Positions 7,248 to 13,308 of a DNA stretch of 13,308 bases are shown piece after piece (within the stretch, counting starts at the first letter, position 1; each line of letters starts with the position of its first letter). The notes under the pieces were generated by a model that worked only from the letters and a program-made list of their open reading frames with translations, was not told the DNA's origin and searched no databases. Made by a program: the position numbers and the translations under genes. The DNA is from CAKUIA01 sp034180465 (GTDB taxonomy: Bacteria > Verrucomicrobiota > Verrucomicrobiia > Opitutales > Intestinicryptomonadaceae), in assembly GCA_034180465.1 (NCBI GenBank), contig JAXFOH010000118.1, positions 1 to 13,308 on the forward strand. Direction: 5' to 3'.

Positions 7248-9482
7248 CTATTCTTTTGAATATTCGAAAACCACGGTGGAAAGCGGAGGGGCTACAACCG
7301 TTGCGGTATATTCAAATTCCCCGTAGCGTTTTTTATCGGCATAAATTTCGCCTTTGTTGCCGATATTTTGCCCGCCGTAGTCGGCAGAATTTGTGTTTAA
7401 AATCTCTTTCCACTTGCCGCCAAAAGGCAGGCCTATGGGATATTTCGAACGCTCTATCGGAGTGAAGTTGCAGACAACCGCAAAGGCTTTTTTGCCGTCG
7501 GGCGAAAATCTTAAAAACGAAATTACGCTGTTAAATCCGTCGTCGCAATTTATCCACTTAAAACATTTATAATCTAAATCGCCCTCGTATATGGCGGGCT
7601 CTTTGGCGTAAATAGCAGCGACATCGCGAACTACGTCTTTAATGCCTGAATGGTCTTTATAATCCAGCAAATTCCAGTCAAGCGAAGCGTCGTACCTCCA
7701 CTCGTGGCTTTGCCCGAATTCGTTGCCCATAAACAGCGTTTTTTTGCCCGGCCACAGCCACATATAGGCATATAGCGCGCGCAAAGTAGCGGCCTTGTCG
7801 GGCCAATATGGCGAGCCCATTTTGTTTATCATCGAGCTTTTGCCGTGCACAACTTCGTCGTGCGAATATACCAAAACATAGTTTTCGCTAAACTGGTAAA
7901 TGGCCGGAAACGTAAGCCTGTTGTGGTGGTATTTGCGGTTTATAGGGTCTTCCTTCAAATAGCTTAAAGTGTCGTGCATCCAACCCATATCCCATTTAAA
8001 GTCGAAGCCCATACCGCCCTCTTTTACGGGTTTTGTAAGCCCCAAAAAGGCGGTGCTTTCTTCTGCAATGGTAACAACGCCCTTAAAGTAGGTATGTACA
8101 ATGGCATTCATTGCCTTGATAAACTCTATTGCCTCTATATTTTCGTTCGAGCCATACTTATTGGGTATCCACTCGCCGTCGTTTCTGGCGTAGTCTAAAT
8201 ACAGCATAGAGGCTACGGCGTCTACCCTAAGGCCGTCTATGTGAAAGCGGTCTATAAGGGCAAGCGCGCTGCTTATCAAAAAGTTTTTAACTTCGTTGCG
8301 GCCGTAATTAAAGCAAAGGGTGCCCCACTCTTTGTGCTCGCCCAAGCGCGAGTCTTGGTGCTCGTATAGGCATGTTCCATCGAAGCGCGCAAGCGCAAAA
8401 GAGTCTTTCGGGAAGTGCGCCGGAACCCAGTCGACTATAACGCCGATGTTTTGTCCGTGCATATAGTCTACAAAATACATAAAGTCTTGGGGACTTCCGT
8501 AGCGATAGGTGGGAGCAAAAAACCCAGTTACCTGATAGCCCCACGAGCCGTCGAAGGGATATTCGGTAATAGGCATAAGCTCTATGTGCGTAAAGTTCAT
8601 CTTTTGGCAGTAGGCCGCCAAAAGGGGCGCAAGCTCTTTGTAGGTAAGGCATCTTCCGCCGTCTTTTGCGTTTCTTAGCCACGAGCCTAAATGCACTTCG
8701 TATATTGAAAGCGGCAGTTTTTTTAAATCGCTATTTTGGCGTTTTAGCAGCCACTTGTCGTCGCCCCACTTGTAGGTGGTTAAATCGCAAACAATTGCGC
8801 TGTTGTAGGGCTGCGGCTCGAAGCTTACGGCATAGGGGTCGGTCTTTAAGAATGGCGTAGGCGAAAATTCGCCCAAAATTTCGTACTTATATTTTGCGCC
8901 CGCTTTTACGTTAGGGATAAAAATTTCCCACACACCAGAATTGCCTAGCATACGCATTGGATGGTAGCGTCCGTCGTGCTCGTTAAAGTCGCCCACAACG
9001 CTAACTTTGCGCGCGTTCGGCGCCCACACGGCAAAGCTTGTGCCTGAAACGCCGTCTATATTGCACAGGTGCGAGCCCAAATGCTCGTAAACTTTGTGGT
9101 TGTCGCCCATGCCGAACAAATACAGGTCGTTCTCGCTAATTGTGGGGGCAAAGGAATACGGATCGTACACCTCCGAAATTTGCCCCGAGTAGGATTTTAC
9201 CTTAAATTTATACGCAAACGGCTTTCTTAAACGCGGCAAAAAAAGCTCGTAAAAGCCCGAATTGTCGAGCTTTTGCATTGGCGTGCACTTGCCTGTGCGC
9301 ATATCCAGCAACTCTGCCGACTGCGCGTTTATTAAATACGCCCTAACAACAAGCCCGCCCTTGCACTTGTGCATTCCAAGCAAATCGAAAGGCTTGCCGT
9401 TTTGAGCCGTTAAGAAAGAATTTAATTCTGCTTCATTGATAATCACGGCACGATTGTAATCGTCAAATTCGCAATTTTTCAA
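7248..9482 (-). CDS. glgB: 1,4-alpha-glucan (glycogen) branching enzyme
   Basis: A GH13 enzyme that cuts an alpha-1,4 chain and re-attaches it by an alpha-1,6 link, making branches in glycogen. The 744 residues compare with 728 in E. coli. Order: an N1 domain ending in a PFDLLGMH motif (31-38), a CBM48 domain around 145-235 (SFAVWAPNARKVSVVGDFN), the catalytic barrel with DWVPAHFP (351-358), GLRVDAV with nucleophile Asp421, AEES with acid/base Glu474, SHDEVVHGK with Asp542, and a C-terminal beta domain. The three catalytic residues lie at a constant +16 from E. coli (405, 458, 526), so the protein is intact. The start is TTG at 9482, supported by GTAGG seven bases upstream; a GTG at codon 13 is the alternative. 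It is divergent from galM. No glgA, glgC or glgP is in the window. Confidence 0.97.
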   Translation of the reverse strand: MKNCEFDDYNRAVIINEAELNSFLTAQNGKPFDLLGMHKCKGGLVVRAYLINAQSAELLDMRTGKCTPMQKLDNSGFYELFLPRLRKPFAYKFKVKSYSGQISEVYDPYSFAPTISENDLYLFGMGDNHKVYEHLGSHLCNIDGVSGTSFAVWAPNARKVSVVGDFNEHDGRYHPMRMLGNSGVWEIFIPNVKAGAKYKYEILGEFSPTPFLKTDPYAVSFEPQPYNSAIVCDLTTYKWGDDKWLLKRQNSDLKKLPLSIYEVHLGSWLRNAKDGGRCLTYKELAPLLAAYCQKMNFTHIELMPITEYPFDGSWGYQVTGFFAPTYRYGSPQDFMYFVDYMHGQNIGVIVDWVPAHFPKDSFALARFDGTCLYEHQDSRLGEHKEWGTLCFNYGRNEVKNFLISSALALIDRFHIDGLRVDAVASMLYLDYARNDGEWIPNKYGSNENIEAIEFIKAMNAIVHTYFKGVVTIAEESTAFLGLTKPVKEGGMGFDFKWDMGWMHDTLSYLKEDPINRKYHHNRLTFPAIYQFSENYVLVYSHDEVVHGKSSMINKMGSPYWPDKAATLRALYAYMWLWPGKKTLFMGNEFGQSHEWRYDASLDWNLLDYKDHSGIKDVVRDVAAIYAKEPAIYEGDLDYKCFKWINCDDGFNSVISFLRFSPDGKKAFAVVCNFTPIERSKYPIGLPFGGKWKEILNTNSADYGGQNIGNKGEIYADKKRYGEFEYTATVVAPPLSTVVFEYSKE

Positions 9483-9494
9483 GGAAAAACCTAC
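9483..9494 (-). promoter_or_regulatory. Shine-Dalgarno sequence that decides the glgB TTG start
   Basis: Read on the minus strand, GTAGG (9494-9490) lies seven bases before the TTG at 9482. No ATG lies near the expected N-terminus, and the first conserved motif PFDLLGMH falls 30 residues in, so this site supports TTG initiation. Confidence 0.5.
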
Positions 9495-9501
9495 TTTTTA
9501 C

Positions 9502-9530
9502 TTGAAGAATTCTTTGCCCGAATATTTTAT
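9502..9530 (+). promoter_or_regulatory. Candidate galM promoter with a 10-bp palindrome
   Basis: TTGAAG (9502-9507), a 17-bp spacer and TTTTAT (9525-9530) form a weak sigma70-like promoter, four of six matches in each box. Within it AAGAATTCTT (9505-9514) is a perfect palindrome that could be an operator shared by galM and glgB. The predicted transcript start is only about 7 bases before the galM ATG. The match is weak and could be chance in A/T-rich DNA. Confidence 0.25.
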
Positions 9531-9543
9531 CGAAAAAAGACTT

Positions 9544-10560
9544 ATGAGCGAATACACATCTGTGGAAGTAAAGAACGGCGAACTTAAAATGAAAGTTCTG
9601 TCGCTTGGGGGCATAATTACAAACCTTTACACGCCCGACAAAAACGGCAAAAGCGGCGACATTGTTTTGTGGAACAATTCATCGCAAGACTACTTTAAAA
9701 ACTGCGCCTATATGGGGGCGATTATAGGCAGGGTTGCAAGCCGCATTGCAAACGCAAAGGCAACACTTAACGGAGAAACCCTAAAGCTTACAAAAAACGA
9801 AAAGGCGTTTTCAAACTGCCTGCACGGGGGCGCAAAAGGCTTCGACAAGCAAAACTGGAGTATCGAAAAAATTTCGGGACACTCGTTTAAGGGAGTTTCG
9901 CTAAACTACTTATCTAAGGACGGACAAGAGGGCTTCCCCGGCAATTTAAACATTACCGTAAACTACAAGCTTACCGACGAACGCCAGTTGCTAATAGAAT
10001 ATACAGCCTTTACCGATGCGCCCACTCTTTGCAGCCTTACAAACCATAGTTATTTTAACCTTTCGGCGGGTAAAAGCCCCACAATTTTAGAGCACGAAAT
10101 GCGGGTAAGTGCCGACTTTTACACGCCACTAGACAAAAAATTCCGCCCCACGGGCGAAATTCTTTCGGTAAAAAATACTCCTTTGGATTTTTCGAAGCCA
10201 AAAGTTTTGGGCCCCGCCATTCTCGAAAACAAAGAATTTTTTGAAATTTCGAACGGCGGGCTAGACCACAACTATGTTTTGCCGAACGCAAACGGCGCGC
10301 TGCTAAAGGCCGCCTCGTTGCGCGACCCCGTAAGCGGCAGAGTTATGGACGTATATACCGACCAGCCGGGGCTTCAAGTATACACAAGCAACTTTTTAGA
10401 CGGCTCAATTTTGGGCAAATTCGGCAAGCCCTACAACAAATATGCGGCAATTTGCTTTGAAACGCAAAAGCTGCCCGACGCTGCAAACTTTGGGCACTTC
10501 CCCACAATAGAGCTGTATCCCGATCAAGTATATTCTGCAACAACCGTATACGCATTTTAA
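9544..10560 (+). CDS. galM: Aldose 1-epimerase (mutarotase)
   Basis: It interconverts the alpha and beta anomers of glucose or galactose and related free aldoses. From the ATG at 9544 the protein has 338 residues, the usual family length. The frame is open upstream to a TTG at 9502, but the 14 added residues would leave only 19 bp to the glgB start, so ATG is preferred. Motifs: GRVASRIANAK at 62-72, LHGG with His94, TNHSYFNLS with catalytic base His168, GGLDHNYVL with Asp241, and the C-terminal ICFETQKLPDAAN with catalytic acid Glu306. These agree closely with His96, His170, Asp243 and Glu304 of the Lactococcus enzyme. There is no visible signal peptide, so it is cytosolic. A small VOC gene follows 19 bp later and probably shares the transcript. 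No gal operon genes are adjacent. Confidence 0.95.
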   Translation: MSEYTSVEVKNGELKMKVLSLGGIITNLYTPDKNGKSGDIVLWNNSSQDYFKNCAYMGAIIGRVASRIANAKATLNGETLKLTKNEKAFSNCLHGGAKGFDKQNWSIEKISGHSFKGVSLNYLSKDGQEGFPGNLNITVNYKLTDERQLLIEYTAFTDAPTLCSLTNHSYFNLSAGKSPTILEHEMRVSADFYTPLDKKFRPTGEILSVKNTPLDFSKPKVLGPAILENKEFFEISNGGLDHNYVLPNANGALLKAASLRDPVSGRVMDVYTDQPGLQVYTSNFLDGSILGKFGKPYNKYAAICFETQKLPDAANFGHFPTIELYPDQVYSATTVYAF

Positions 10561-10579
10561 CACTTAACAAAAAATTATT

Positions 10580-10894
10580 ATGAGAACATTCAACCACTTC
10601 GGCTTCCCGACAAACGAAAACAAGGAATATATGACATATATTCCGGCTCTTAAACTTGCGGTTAGCGACATATCGAAAAGCAAAAATTCAATAGAATGGC
10701 TTAAGTTCGATTTCGACTGCACAATGCCCAAACTTATGCAGGATTGCCCGCATATTGCATATACTGTAGACAATCTCGACGAAGAGTTGAAAACTGCAAA
10801 CATTCTGGTGCCCCCGCACCCGCTTGGCGAAAACGCGCGCTTTGCCTACATTGTAGAAGAGGGCATTCCCGTAGAGCTAATCGAAAGAAAGTAA
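10580..10894 (+). CDS. Small VOC-superfamily (glyoxalase/bleomycin-resistance fold) protein
   Basis: A 104-residue protein of one VOC module. The pattern is that of the single-domain VOC proteins of unknown role: an opening HFGFPTNE strand and loop, EWLKFDFDCTMP near 39-50, PHIAYTVDNLDEEL at about 57-70, where the second beta-alpha unit begins, then ILVPPHP and FAYIVEEGIPVELIE near the end. VOC proteins use metal sites on paired modules; this one probably acts as a dimer. It could be a lyase, isomerase or binding protein, and the substrate cannot be told. It follows galM by 19 bp, ends at a strong terminator, and has no Shine-Dalgarno match in CACTTAACAAAAAATTATT before the ATG. The link to galM may mean sugar-related metabolism, but this is only inference. 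Confidence 0.75.
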   Translation: MRTFNHFGFPTNENKEYMTYIPALKLAVSDISKSKNSIEWLKFDFDCTMPKLMQDCPHIAYTVDNLDEELKTANILVPPHPLGENARFAYIVEEGIPVELIERK

Positions 10895-10900
10895 ATACTC

Positions 10901-10935
10901 AAAAGCCGCACTTATATTTTAGGTGCGGCTTTTTT
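10901..10935. terminator. Strong bidirectional terminator between the VOC gene and lrgB
   Basis: AAAAGCCGCAC (10901-10911) pairs perfectly with GTGCGGCTTTT (10923-10933), an 11-bp stem that a G-U and an A-T pair can extend, with a 7-11 base loop. T-runs lie on both strands, so it can end the galM-VOC transcript and the convergent lrgAB transcript. Confidence 0.9.
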
Positions 10936-10955
10936 GCGGAATATCGGCGGCAAAA

Positions 10956-11648
10956 TCAATATAGCTTTGCAAAAACCAAAGCCGCAAAAACCGTTATTAT
11001 GCCCGCAACCAAAACGGCAACCGAGCCCATTGCGCCCTCTACCTTGCCCATTTCAAAGGCCTTTGTTGTTCCCATAACGTGCGAACAGTTGCCTATCGCC
11101 AAACCCTTTGCGATTGGGTCGGTTATTTTGAATGTTTTGCAAATCCATTCGGCCGAAATGTTGCCGAATATGCCCGTTGCAACGATTATGGCAACCGTTA
11201 TCGGCTCTATGCCGCCCAGCTCCTGCGAAAGCGAAAGCCCTATGGGCGTGGTTATCGACTTGGGCAAAATGGTTACATATTGTATATGCTCTAGGTTGAA
11301 CAAAAACGCGATTGCAAGCACGCCGAACATTCCCGCAACCAGCCCCGACGTTATCGAAACTAAAATGGCCGCCCCGTTCTTTTTAACGATTTCAAGCTGC
11401 TCGTATAGCGGAAGCGCCAAAGCCACGGTGGCCGGAGCCAGCAAATACGACAGGGGCGACGCGCTTTCGGCGTAGCTGTCGTAGTCTATGCCCGTAAAAT
11501 ACAGCACCGCAATTACAAGGGCAGCCGCAACCAATATGGGGTTAAATAGCGGGCACTTAAGTTTTTTCATTAAAAAATCGCCCAGCAAAAAGCCTGCGCA
11601 ATTTGCAAAAACACCCCAGTAGACACAGTTTAAAAGCACGTCTTTCAT
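10956..11648 (-). CDS. lrgB: LrgB/CidB-family membrane protein
   Basis: A 230-residue, very hydrophobic protein with about six to eight membrane segments. Family marks are NPILVAAALVIAVLYF at 36-51, LPKSITTPIGLSLSQ at 128-142 (the family's PKSVTTPIA stretch), GGIEPITVAIIVATGIFG at 145-162, and GNCSHVMGTTKAFEMG at 186-201. LrgAB-type pairs act at the inner membrane and have been tied to control of murein hydrolase activity, and in some bacteria to export or uptake of pyruvate or glycolate-like acids. The ATG at 11648 was chosen over an upstream extension because it forms an ATGA overlap with the lrgA stop and has AAGG seven bases before it. The pair is tightly coupled. Because a pyruvate-using enzyme lies in the window a pyruvate link is tempting, but the genes are far apart and nothing in the sequence supports it. 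Confidence 0.93.
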   Translation of the reverse strand: MKDVLLNCVYWGVFANCAGFLLGDFLMKKLKCPLFNPILVAAALVIAVLYFTGIDYDSYAESASPLSYLLAPATVALALPLYEQLEIVKKNGAAILVSITSGLVAGMFGVLAIAFLFNLEHIQYVTILPKSITTPIGLSLSQELGGIEPITVAIIVATGIFGNISAEWICKTFKITDPIAKGLAIGNCSHVMGTTKAFEMGKVEGAMGSVAVLVAGIITVFAALVFAKLY

Positions 11649-12007
11649 TTGCGCGCCTTTCGTTGTATCATCTTCTGCGAAACTTTGCCGGTAAGCACGG
11701 CGCACAAAATGGTCGTAAAAAACACGGCGCAGCAAACGGGTATAAGCATTGCCCCGAATTCCGAAAAATGCGCCGACACGCCCACTGCGGGCGCTACAAA
11801 CATAAGGGGGAAAAGCGAAATCAAAAAATACGACGTTTCCCTTATGTATTTCGGCTTTAGCACCCTAAAATACAGCAATGCAAACAAAACGGCCATTCCG
11901 TATATGCACGACGGAACTTCGAAAGGCAGCAAATATTTTGCAAGTTCGCCCAAAAGCGTGCAGCCGAAAATAACCGCCACTTGAAATATGAATTTAACGG
12001 GGTTCAT
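11645..12007 (-). CDS. lrgA: LrgA/CidA-family holin-like membrane protein
   Basis: A 120-residue protein with four predicted membrane segments (about 8-27, 33-47, 60-78 and 86-106) and a short basic tail, KVSQKMIQRKARK. The segment LLPFEVPSCIYGMAVLFALL at 26-45 is the family's P-x-S-x-x-G-M motif. LrgA/CidA proteins are small holin-like partners of LrgB/CidB. The stop TGA overlaps the lrgB ATG as ATGA, so the second gene is probably translated by re-initiation. The start ATG at 12007 follows AAGAG with no spacing, a poor ribosome site. It is first in the leftward operon; the 146 bp upstream contain a repeat that may be an operator. Confidence 0.92.
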   Translation of the reverse strand: MNPVKFIFQVAVIFGCTLLGELAKYLLPFEVPSCIYGMAVLFALLYFRVLKPKYIRETSYFLISLFPLMFVAPAVGVSAHFSEFGAMLIPVCCAVFFTTILCAVLTGKVSQKMIQRKARK

Positions 12008-12026
12008 CTCTTAAAAAGAATAAGCC

Positions 12027-12063
12027 GACAAGACTTGCCCTTTTTTTAAGACAAGTCAAGCCC
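12027..12063. repeat. Imperfect direct and inverted repeat upstream of lrgA
   Basis: GACAAGACTTGCCC (12027-12040) and GACAAGTCAAGCCC (12050-12063) agree at 11 of 14 bases with a 23-bp period, about two helical turns. The same segment also holds an inverted repeat, GACTTG (12032-12037) with CAAGTC (12052-12057). It lies 20-56 bp before the lrgA ATG, where an operator would sit. A regulator site for lrgAB is an inference; no matching regulator gene is next to the pair. Confidence 0.35.
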
Positions 12064-12106
12064 GCCAAAAAAGCCGCGCGCCGAAATTGCCTGTATCTAA
12101 AAAAAC

Positions 12107-12141
12107 AAAAAAACGGCAACAAAATATAATGCCTGTGCCGC
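12107..12141 (-). terminator. Hairpin terminator after tRNA-Thr
   Basis: On the minus strand GCGGCA (12141-12136) pairs with TGCCGT (12118-12113) around a 17-base loop, followed by seven T bases (12113-12107) and then another T-run. The stem is short, so strength is uncertain. It lies 12 bases after the tRNA end and would separate it from lrgAB. Confidence 0.5.
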
Positions 12142-12153
12142 AAAAAACACCAG

Positions 12154-12226
12154 AGCCGAAGATCGGATTTGAACCGACGACCCACGCTTTACGAAAGCGT
12201 TGCTCTACCAGCTGAGCTACTTCGGC
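12154..12226 (-). tRNA. tRNA-Thr (anticodon CGU)
   Basis: The minus strand folds into a full cloverleaf: acceptor GCCGAAG with CTTCGGC, D stem GCTC/GAGC, anticodon stem ACGCT/AGCGT with loop TTCGTAA, a 5-base variable loop, and T arm GTCGG-TTCAAAT-CCGAT. Anticodon CGU reads the Thr codon ACG. G1-C72 and C2-G71 are threonine identity pairs. The discriminator is U, and CCA is not encoded (CTGG follows), so the 3' end must be added by tRNA nucleotidyltransferase. It has its own promoter-like sequence upstream and a hairpin downstream. Confidence 0.95.
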
Positions 12227-12246
12227 CTGATTTATATTCGGTAGAT

Positions 12247-12273
12247 ATTCTACGCTTTGCCTAGCTTAGTCAA
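12247..12273 (-). promoter_or_regulatory. Probable promoter of tRNA-Thr
   Basis: On the minus strand TTGACT (12273-12268) and TAGAAT (12252-12247) each match five of six consensus bases. The 15-bp spacer is shorter than the ideal 17. The tRNA 5' end lies 20 bp downstream of the -10 box, leaving a leader of roughly 14 nt. Confidence 0.45.
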
Positions 12274-12360
12274 TTATTTTTTGCAGTAAAAAACGCTCCA
12301 CTAAAAAATCCGGGGTAACACAACTTGCAAAACCTTTCCTTTTGCCGATAAAAATTAAAC

Positions 12361-12389
12361 TCGACACAACGCTTTTGTGAGCCTATAAA
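12361..12389 (+). promoter_or_regulatory. Sigma70-like promoter of the Rrf2 gene
   Basis: TCGACA (12361-12366), a 17-bp spacer and TATAAA (12384-12389) each match five of six consensus bases, the best plus-strand promoter in the window. The predicted start at about 12396 leaves only about 9 bases before the ATG at 12405, so the mRNA may be nearly leaderless. A possible GCGAG ribosome site (12392-12396) would then be mostly lost. Confidence 0.5.
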
Positions 12390-12404
12390 ACGCGAGATTG
12401 ATTT

Positions 12405-12833
12405 ATGAAAATTTCTACAAAAGGCAGGTACGGGCTTAGAATTATGCTCGATTTGGCGCAAAACGACGGCGACACCCCGAGAATGATCGCCGACATCTGC
12501 AAAACACAGGGGCTTTCGCCCAAGTATGTAGGCAGGCTTATTTTAAAATTGCGCAACGCCGGAATGATTGCCTCGGTGCGGGGCGCAAAAGGCGGCTACA
12601 AAATTAAGCGTATGCCAAAACACATAACGCTGCTAGAAATTATAGAAACAATGGAAGGCCCGCTTTCTATTGTAGAGTGCGTTATGTGCCCGAAAAAGTG
12701 CAAGCGCGCACAAGGGTGCGCCGCCCGCGAAATATGGAACGAGTTGAACGAAAAAATCCGAAAGGATTTAGAATCGATGACATTGCAAGACGTGCTTAAC
12801 CGCGAAAACTTGCCTGCCGATTTTTGCATATAA
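12405..12833 (+). CDS. Rrf2-family transcriptional regulator with a four-cysteine cluster
   Basis: A 142-residue DNA-binding protein of normal Rrf2 length. The N-terminus MKISTKGRYGLRIML is the family hallmark; the winged helix-turn-helix covers about 1-65 (ICKTQGLSPKYVGRLILKL, then the wing VRGAKGGYKI), followed by the dimerisation helix and a cysteine loop. Cys92, Cys95, Cys99 and Cys105 give C-x2-C-x3-C-x5-C. Cys92, Cys99 and Cys105 fall almost where IscR holds its [2Fe-2S] cluster (92, 98, 104); Cys95 is extra. It is therefore probably an iron-sulfur or redox sensor. The IscR His107 position is not clearly kept, so the fourth ligand is unknown. No iscS or iscU gene follows: the gene is monocistronic and ends at a strong hairpin, so it is not a typical isc operon regulator. 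Its targets cannot be named; self-control through the promoter just upstream is possible. Confidence 0.92.
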   Translation: MKISTKGRYGLRIMLDLAQNDGDTPRMIADICKTQGLSPKYVGRLILKLRNAGMIASVRGAKGGYKIKRMPKHITLLEIIETMEGPLSIVECVMCPKKCKRAQGCAAREIWNELNEKIRKDLESMTLQDVLNRENLPADFCI

Positions 12834-12847
12834 AATTTTAATGCGCA

Positions 12848-12888
12848 AAAAACGCCGCCTGAGGGAAAATCCTTAAAGCGGCGTTTTT
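12848..12888. terminator. Bidirectional terminator after the Rrf2 gene
   Basis: AAAAACGCCGC (12848-12858) pairs perfectly with GCGGCGTTTTT (12878-12888) around a 19-base loop that can form a further AGG/CCT stem. T-runs on both strands allow it to end the Rrf2 gene and the convergent partial gene at 12907. Confidence 0.9.
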
Positions 12889-12906
12889 GTTTTATGCGCG
12901 CAAAAA

Positions 12907-13308
12907 TTAAAACAAGTTTACAAAGCGTTGCCAAACGCTTGGCTTAAAAAGCCTATATGCCATAGGGGCTACAAGCTCTCCCCTATATTCGAAAGGTGTT
13001 TTTGAATAGTTTGTTATAATTTCGCTGCCGTCCGAAAATACCGACTTAAACACGTTGTCGGCAATTTGCGAATGGTCTTGCATAAATTCGTACTGCAAAT
13101 AGCCAAGCTCCTTCATAAGGTCGTAACCCTGTTTTACTGCGGCTACCGATTTTTTTGTCTCTTCGGCATTCGAACAAAGCAGGTCGTTTTTGCCCATCCA
13201 ATTCATATCCAGCTTGTCGGAAAAGGCTGAATTAAAATAGAACGTCGGCTTTGTGGCAAACTCTGCGACTTTAAGCTGCGCCCATCTTTCCTTTATGGGA
13301 AAATTTAC
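12907..13308 (-). CDS. C-terminal 133 residues of an unidentified protein, possibly carbohydrate-active
   Basis: The frame is open from the right edge to a TAA at 12907; an internal ATG at 13206 is not a likely start, because 34 in-frame codons upstream read as protein (VNFPIKERWAQLKVAEF and onward). The C-terminus has an aspartate/asparagine-rich beta pattern, EIITNYSKTPFEYRGELVAP followed by MAYRLF. This recalls the last beta domain of several large glycosidase-like proteins, where a sequence like VNYSDxPFxYxG ends the chain. FMQDHSQIADNVFKSVFSDG just before it fits the same kind of domain. This is a resemblance only and no family is certain. It converges on the Rrf2 gene with a shared terminator between them. 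Confidence 0.7.
   Translation of the reverse strand, partial: VNFPIKERWAQLKVAEFATKPTFYFNSAFSDKLDMNWMGKNDLLCSNAEETKKSVAAVKQGYDLMKELGYLQYEFMQDHSQIADNVFKSVFSDGSEIITNYSKTPFEYRGELVAPMAYRLFKPSVWQRFVNLF

Larger units (their letters stand above)
12227..12404. other. Divergent gap between tRNA-Thr and the Rrf2 gene
   Basis: This 178-bp A/T-rich gap holds the leftward tRNA promoter (12247-12273) and the rightward Rrf2 promoter (12361-12389). Nothing else was recognised between about 12274 and 12360: no coding potential, no hairpin with a T-run, and no clear palindromic Rrf2-type operator. Confidence 0.5.

Noticed and set aside
9502..9543. TTG start for galM at 9502
   Set aside because: It would add 14 residues not typical of the family and place the start only 19 bp from the divergent glgB start; the ATG at 9544 gives the normal length.
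10744..11475. A 243-codon open frame on the plus strand
   Set aside because: It overlaps the VOC gene in another frame, runs through a strong terminator and is antisense to lrgB. Its translation is low-complexity Pro/Ala/Thr with no recognisable motif.
11649..11735. A 29-residue N-terminal extension of LrgB
   Set aside because: The extension would lie inside lrgA in another frame. The ATG at 11648 has an AAGG site and an ATGA overlap, the normal arrangement for this pair.
12154..12226. tRNA-Thr as an attachment site for an integrated element
   Set aside because: No integrase, no second copy of the tRNA 3' end and no change of gene style were seen on either side.
12848..12888. Possible small RNA or riboswitch hairpin
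   Set aside because: The perfect stem with T-runs on both sides between convergent genes is explained by a bidirectional terminator.

Overview
The window reads as a chromosomal segment of a Gram-negative-type bacterium of moderate GC, with short intergenic gaps and no insertion sequence, phage gene or CRISPR array. The surface-sugar genes, the LrgAB pair and an Rrf2 regulator fit a free-living or gut-associated bacterium. Several starts lack a clear Shine-Dalgarno sequence and others have one. The phylum cannot be assigned from this sequence alone.

Left part (1-7222): a surface-polysaccharide locus. Two glycosyltransferases (a GT2 cut by the left edge, and a complete GT8) run leftward. Across a 163-bp gap a tight rightward operon of five genes begins: rfbF, rfbG, rfbH, a thiamine-diphosphate enzyme of the acetolactate-synthase fold, and an extended short-chain dehydrogenase. 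Adjacent genes overlap by 1-8 bp or lie 3 bp apart. The first three convert glucose-1-phosphate to CDP-glucose, then to CDP-4-keto-6-deoxyglucose, then to the 3-deoxy intermediate. The last two match the logic of yersiniose synthesis (YerE two-carbon addition from pyruvate, YerF reduction). The likely product is a CDP-activated branched-chain 3,6-dideoxyhexose. The usual electron-donating reductase for the RfbH step (DdhD/RfbI) is not in the window.

Middle part (7248-10935): a leftward glgB (glycogen branching enzyme) ends against the sugar operon at a shared bidirectional terminator. Divergent from it are galM (aldose 1-epimerase) and a small VOC-fold protein, followed by a strong hairpin terminator shared with the next, convergent genes.

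Right part (10956-13308): a leftward lrgA-lrgB pair with an ATGA overlap, preceded by an imperfect repeat that may be an operator; a leftward tRNA-Thr(CGU) with its own promoter and terminator; a rightward Rrf2 regulator with four clustered cysteines and a good sigma70-like promoter; and a convergent partial gene, cut by the right edge, whose C-terminus resembles those of large carbohydrate-active proteins.

The most interesting unit is the 1440-7222 operon. Family assignments rest on motifs read by eye; no database search was possible.
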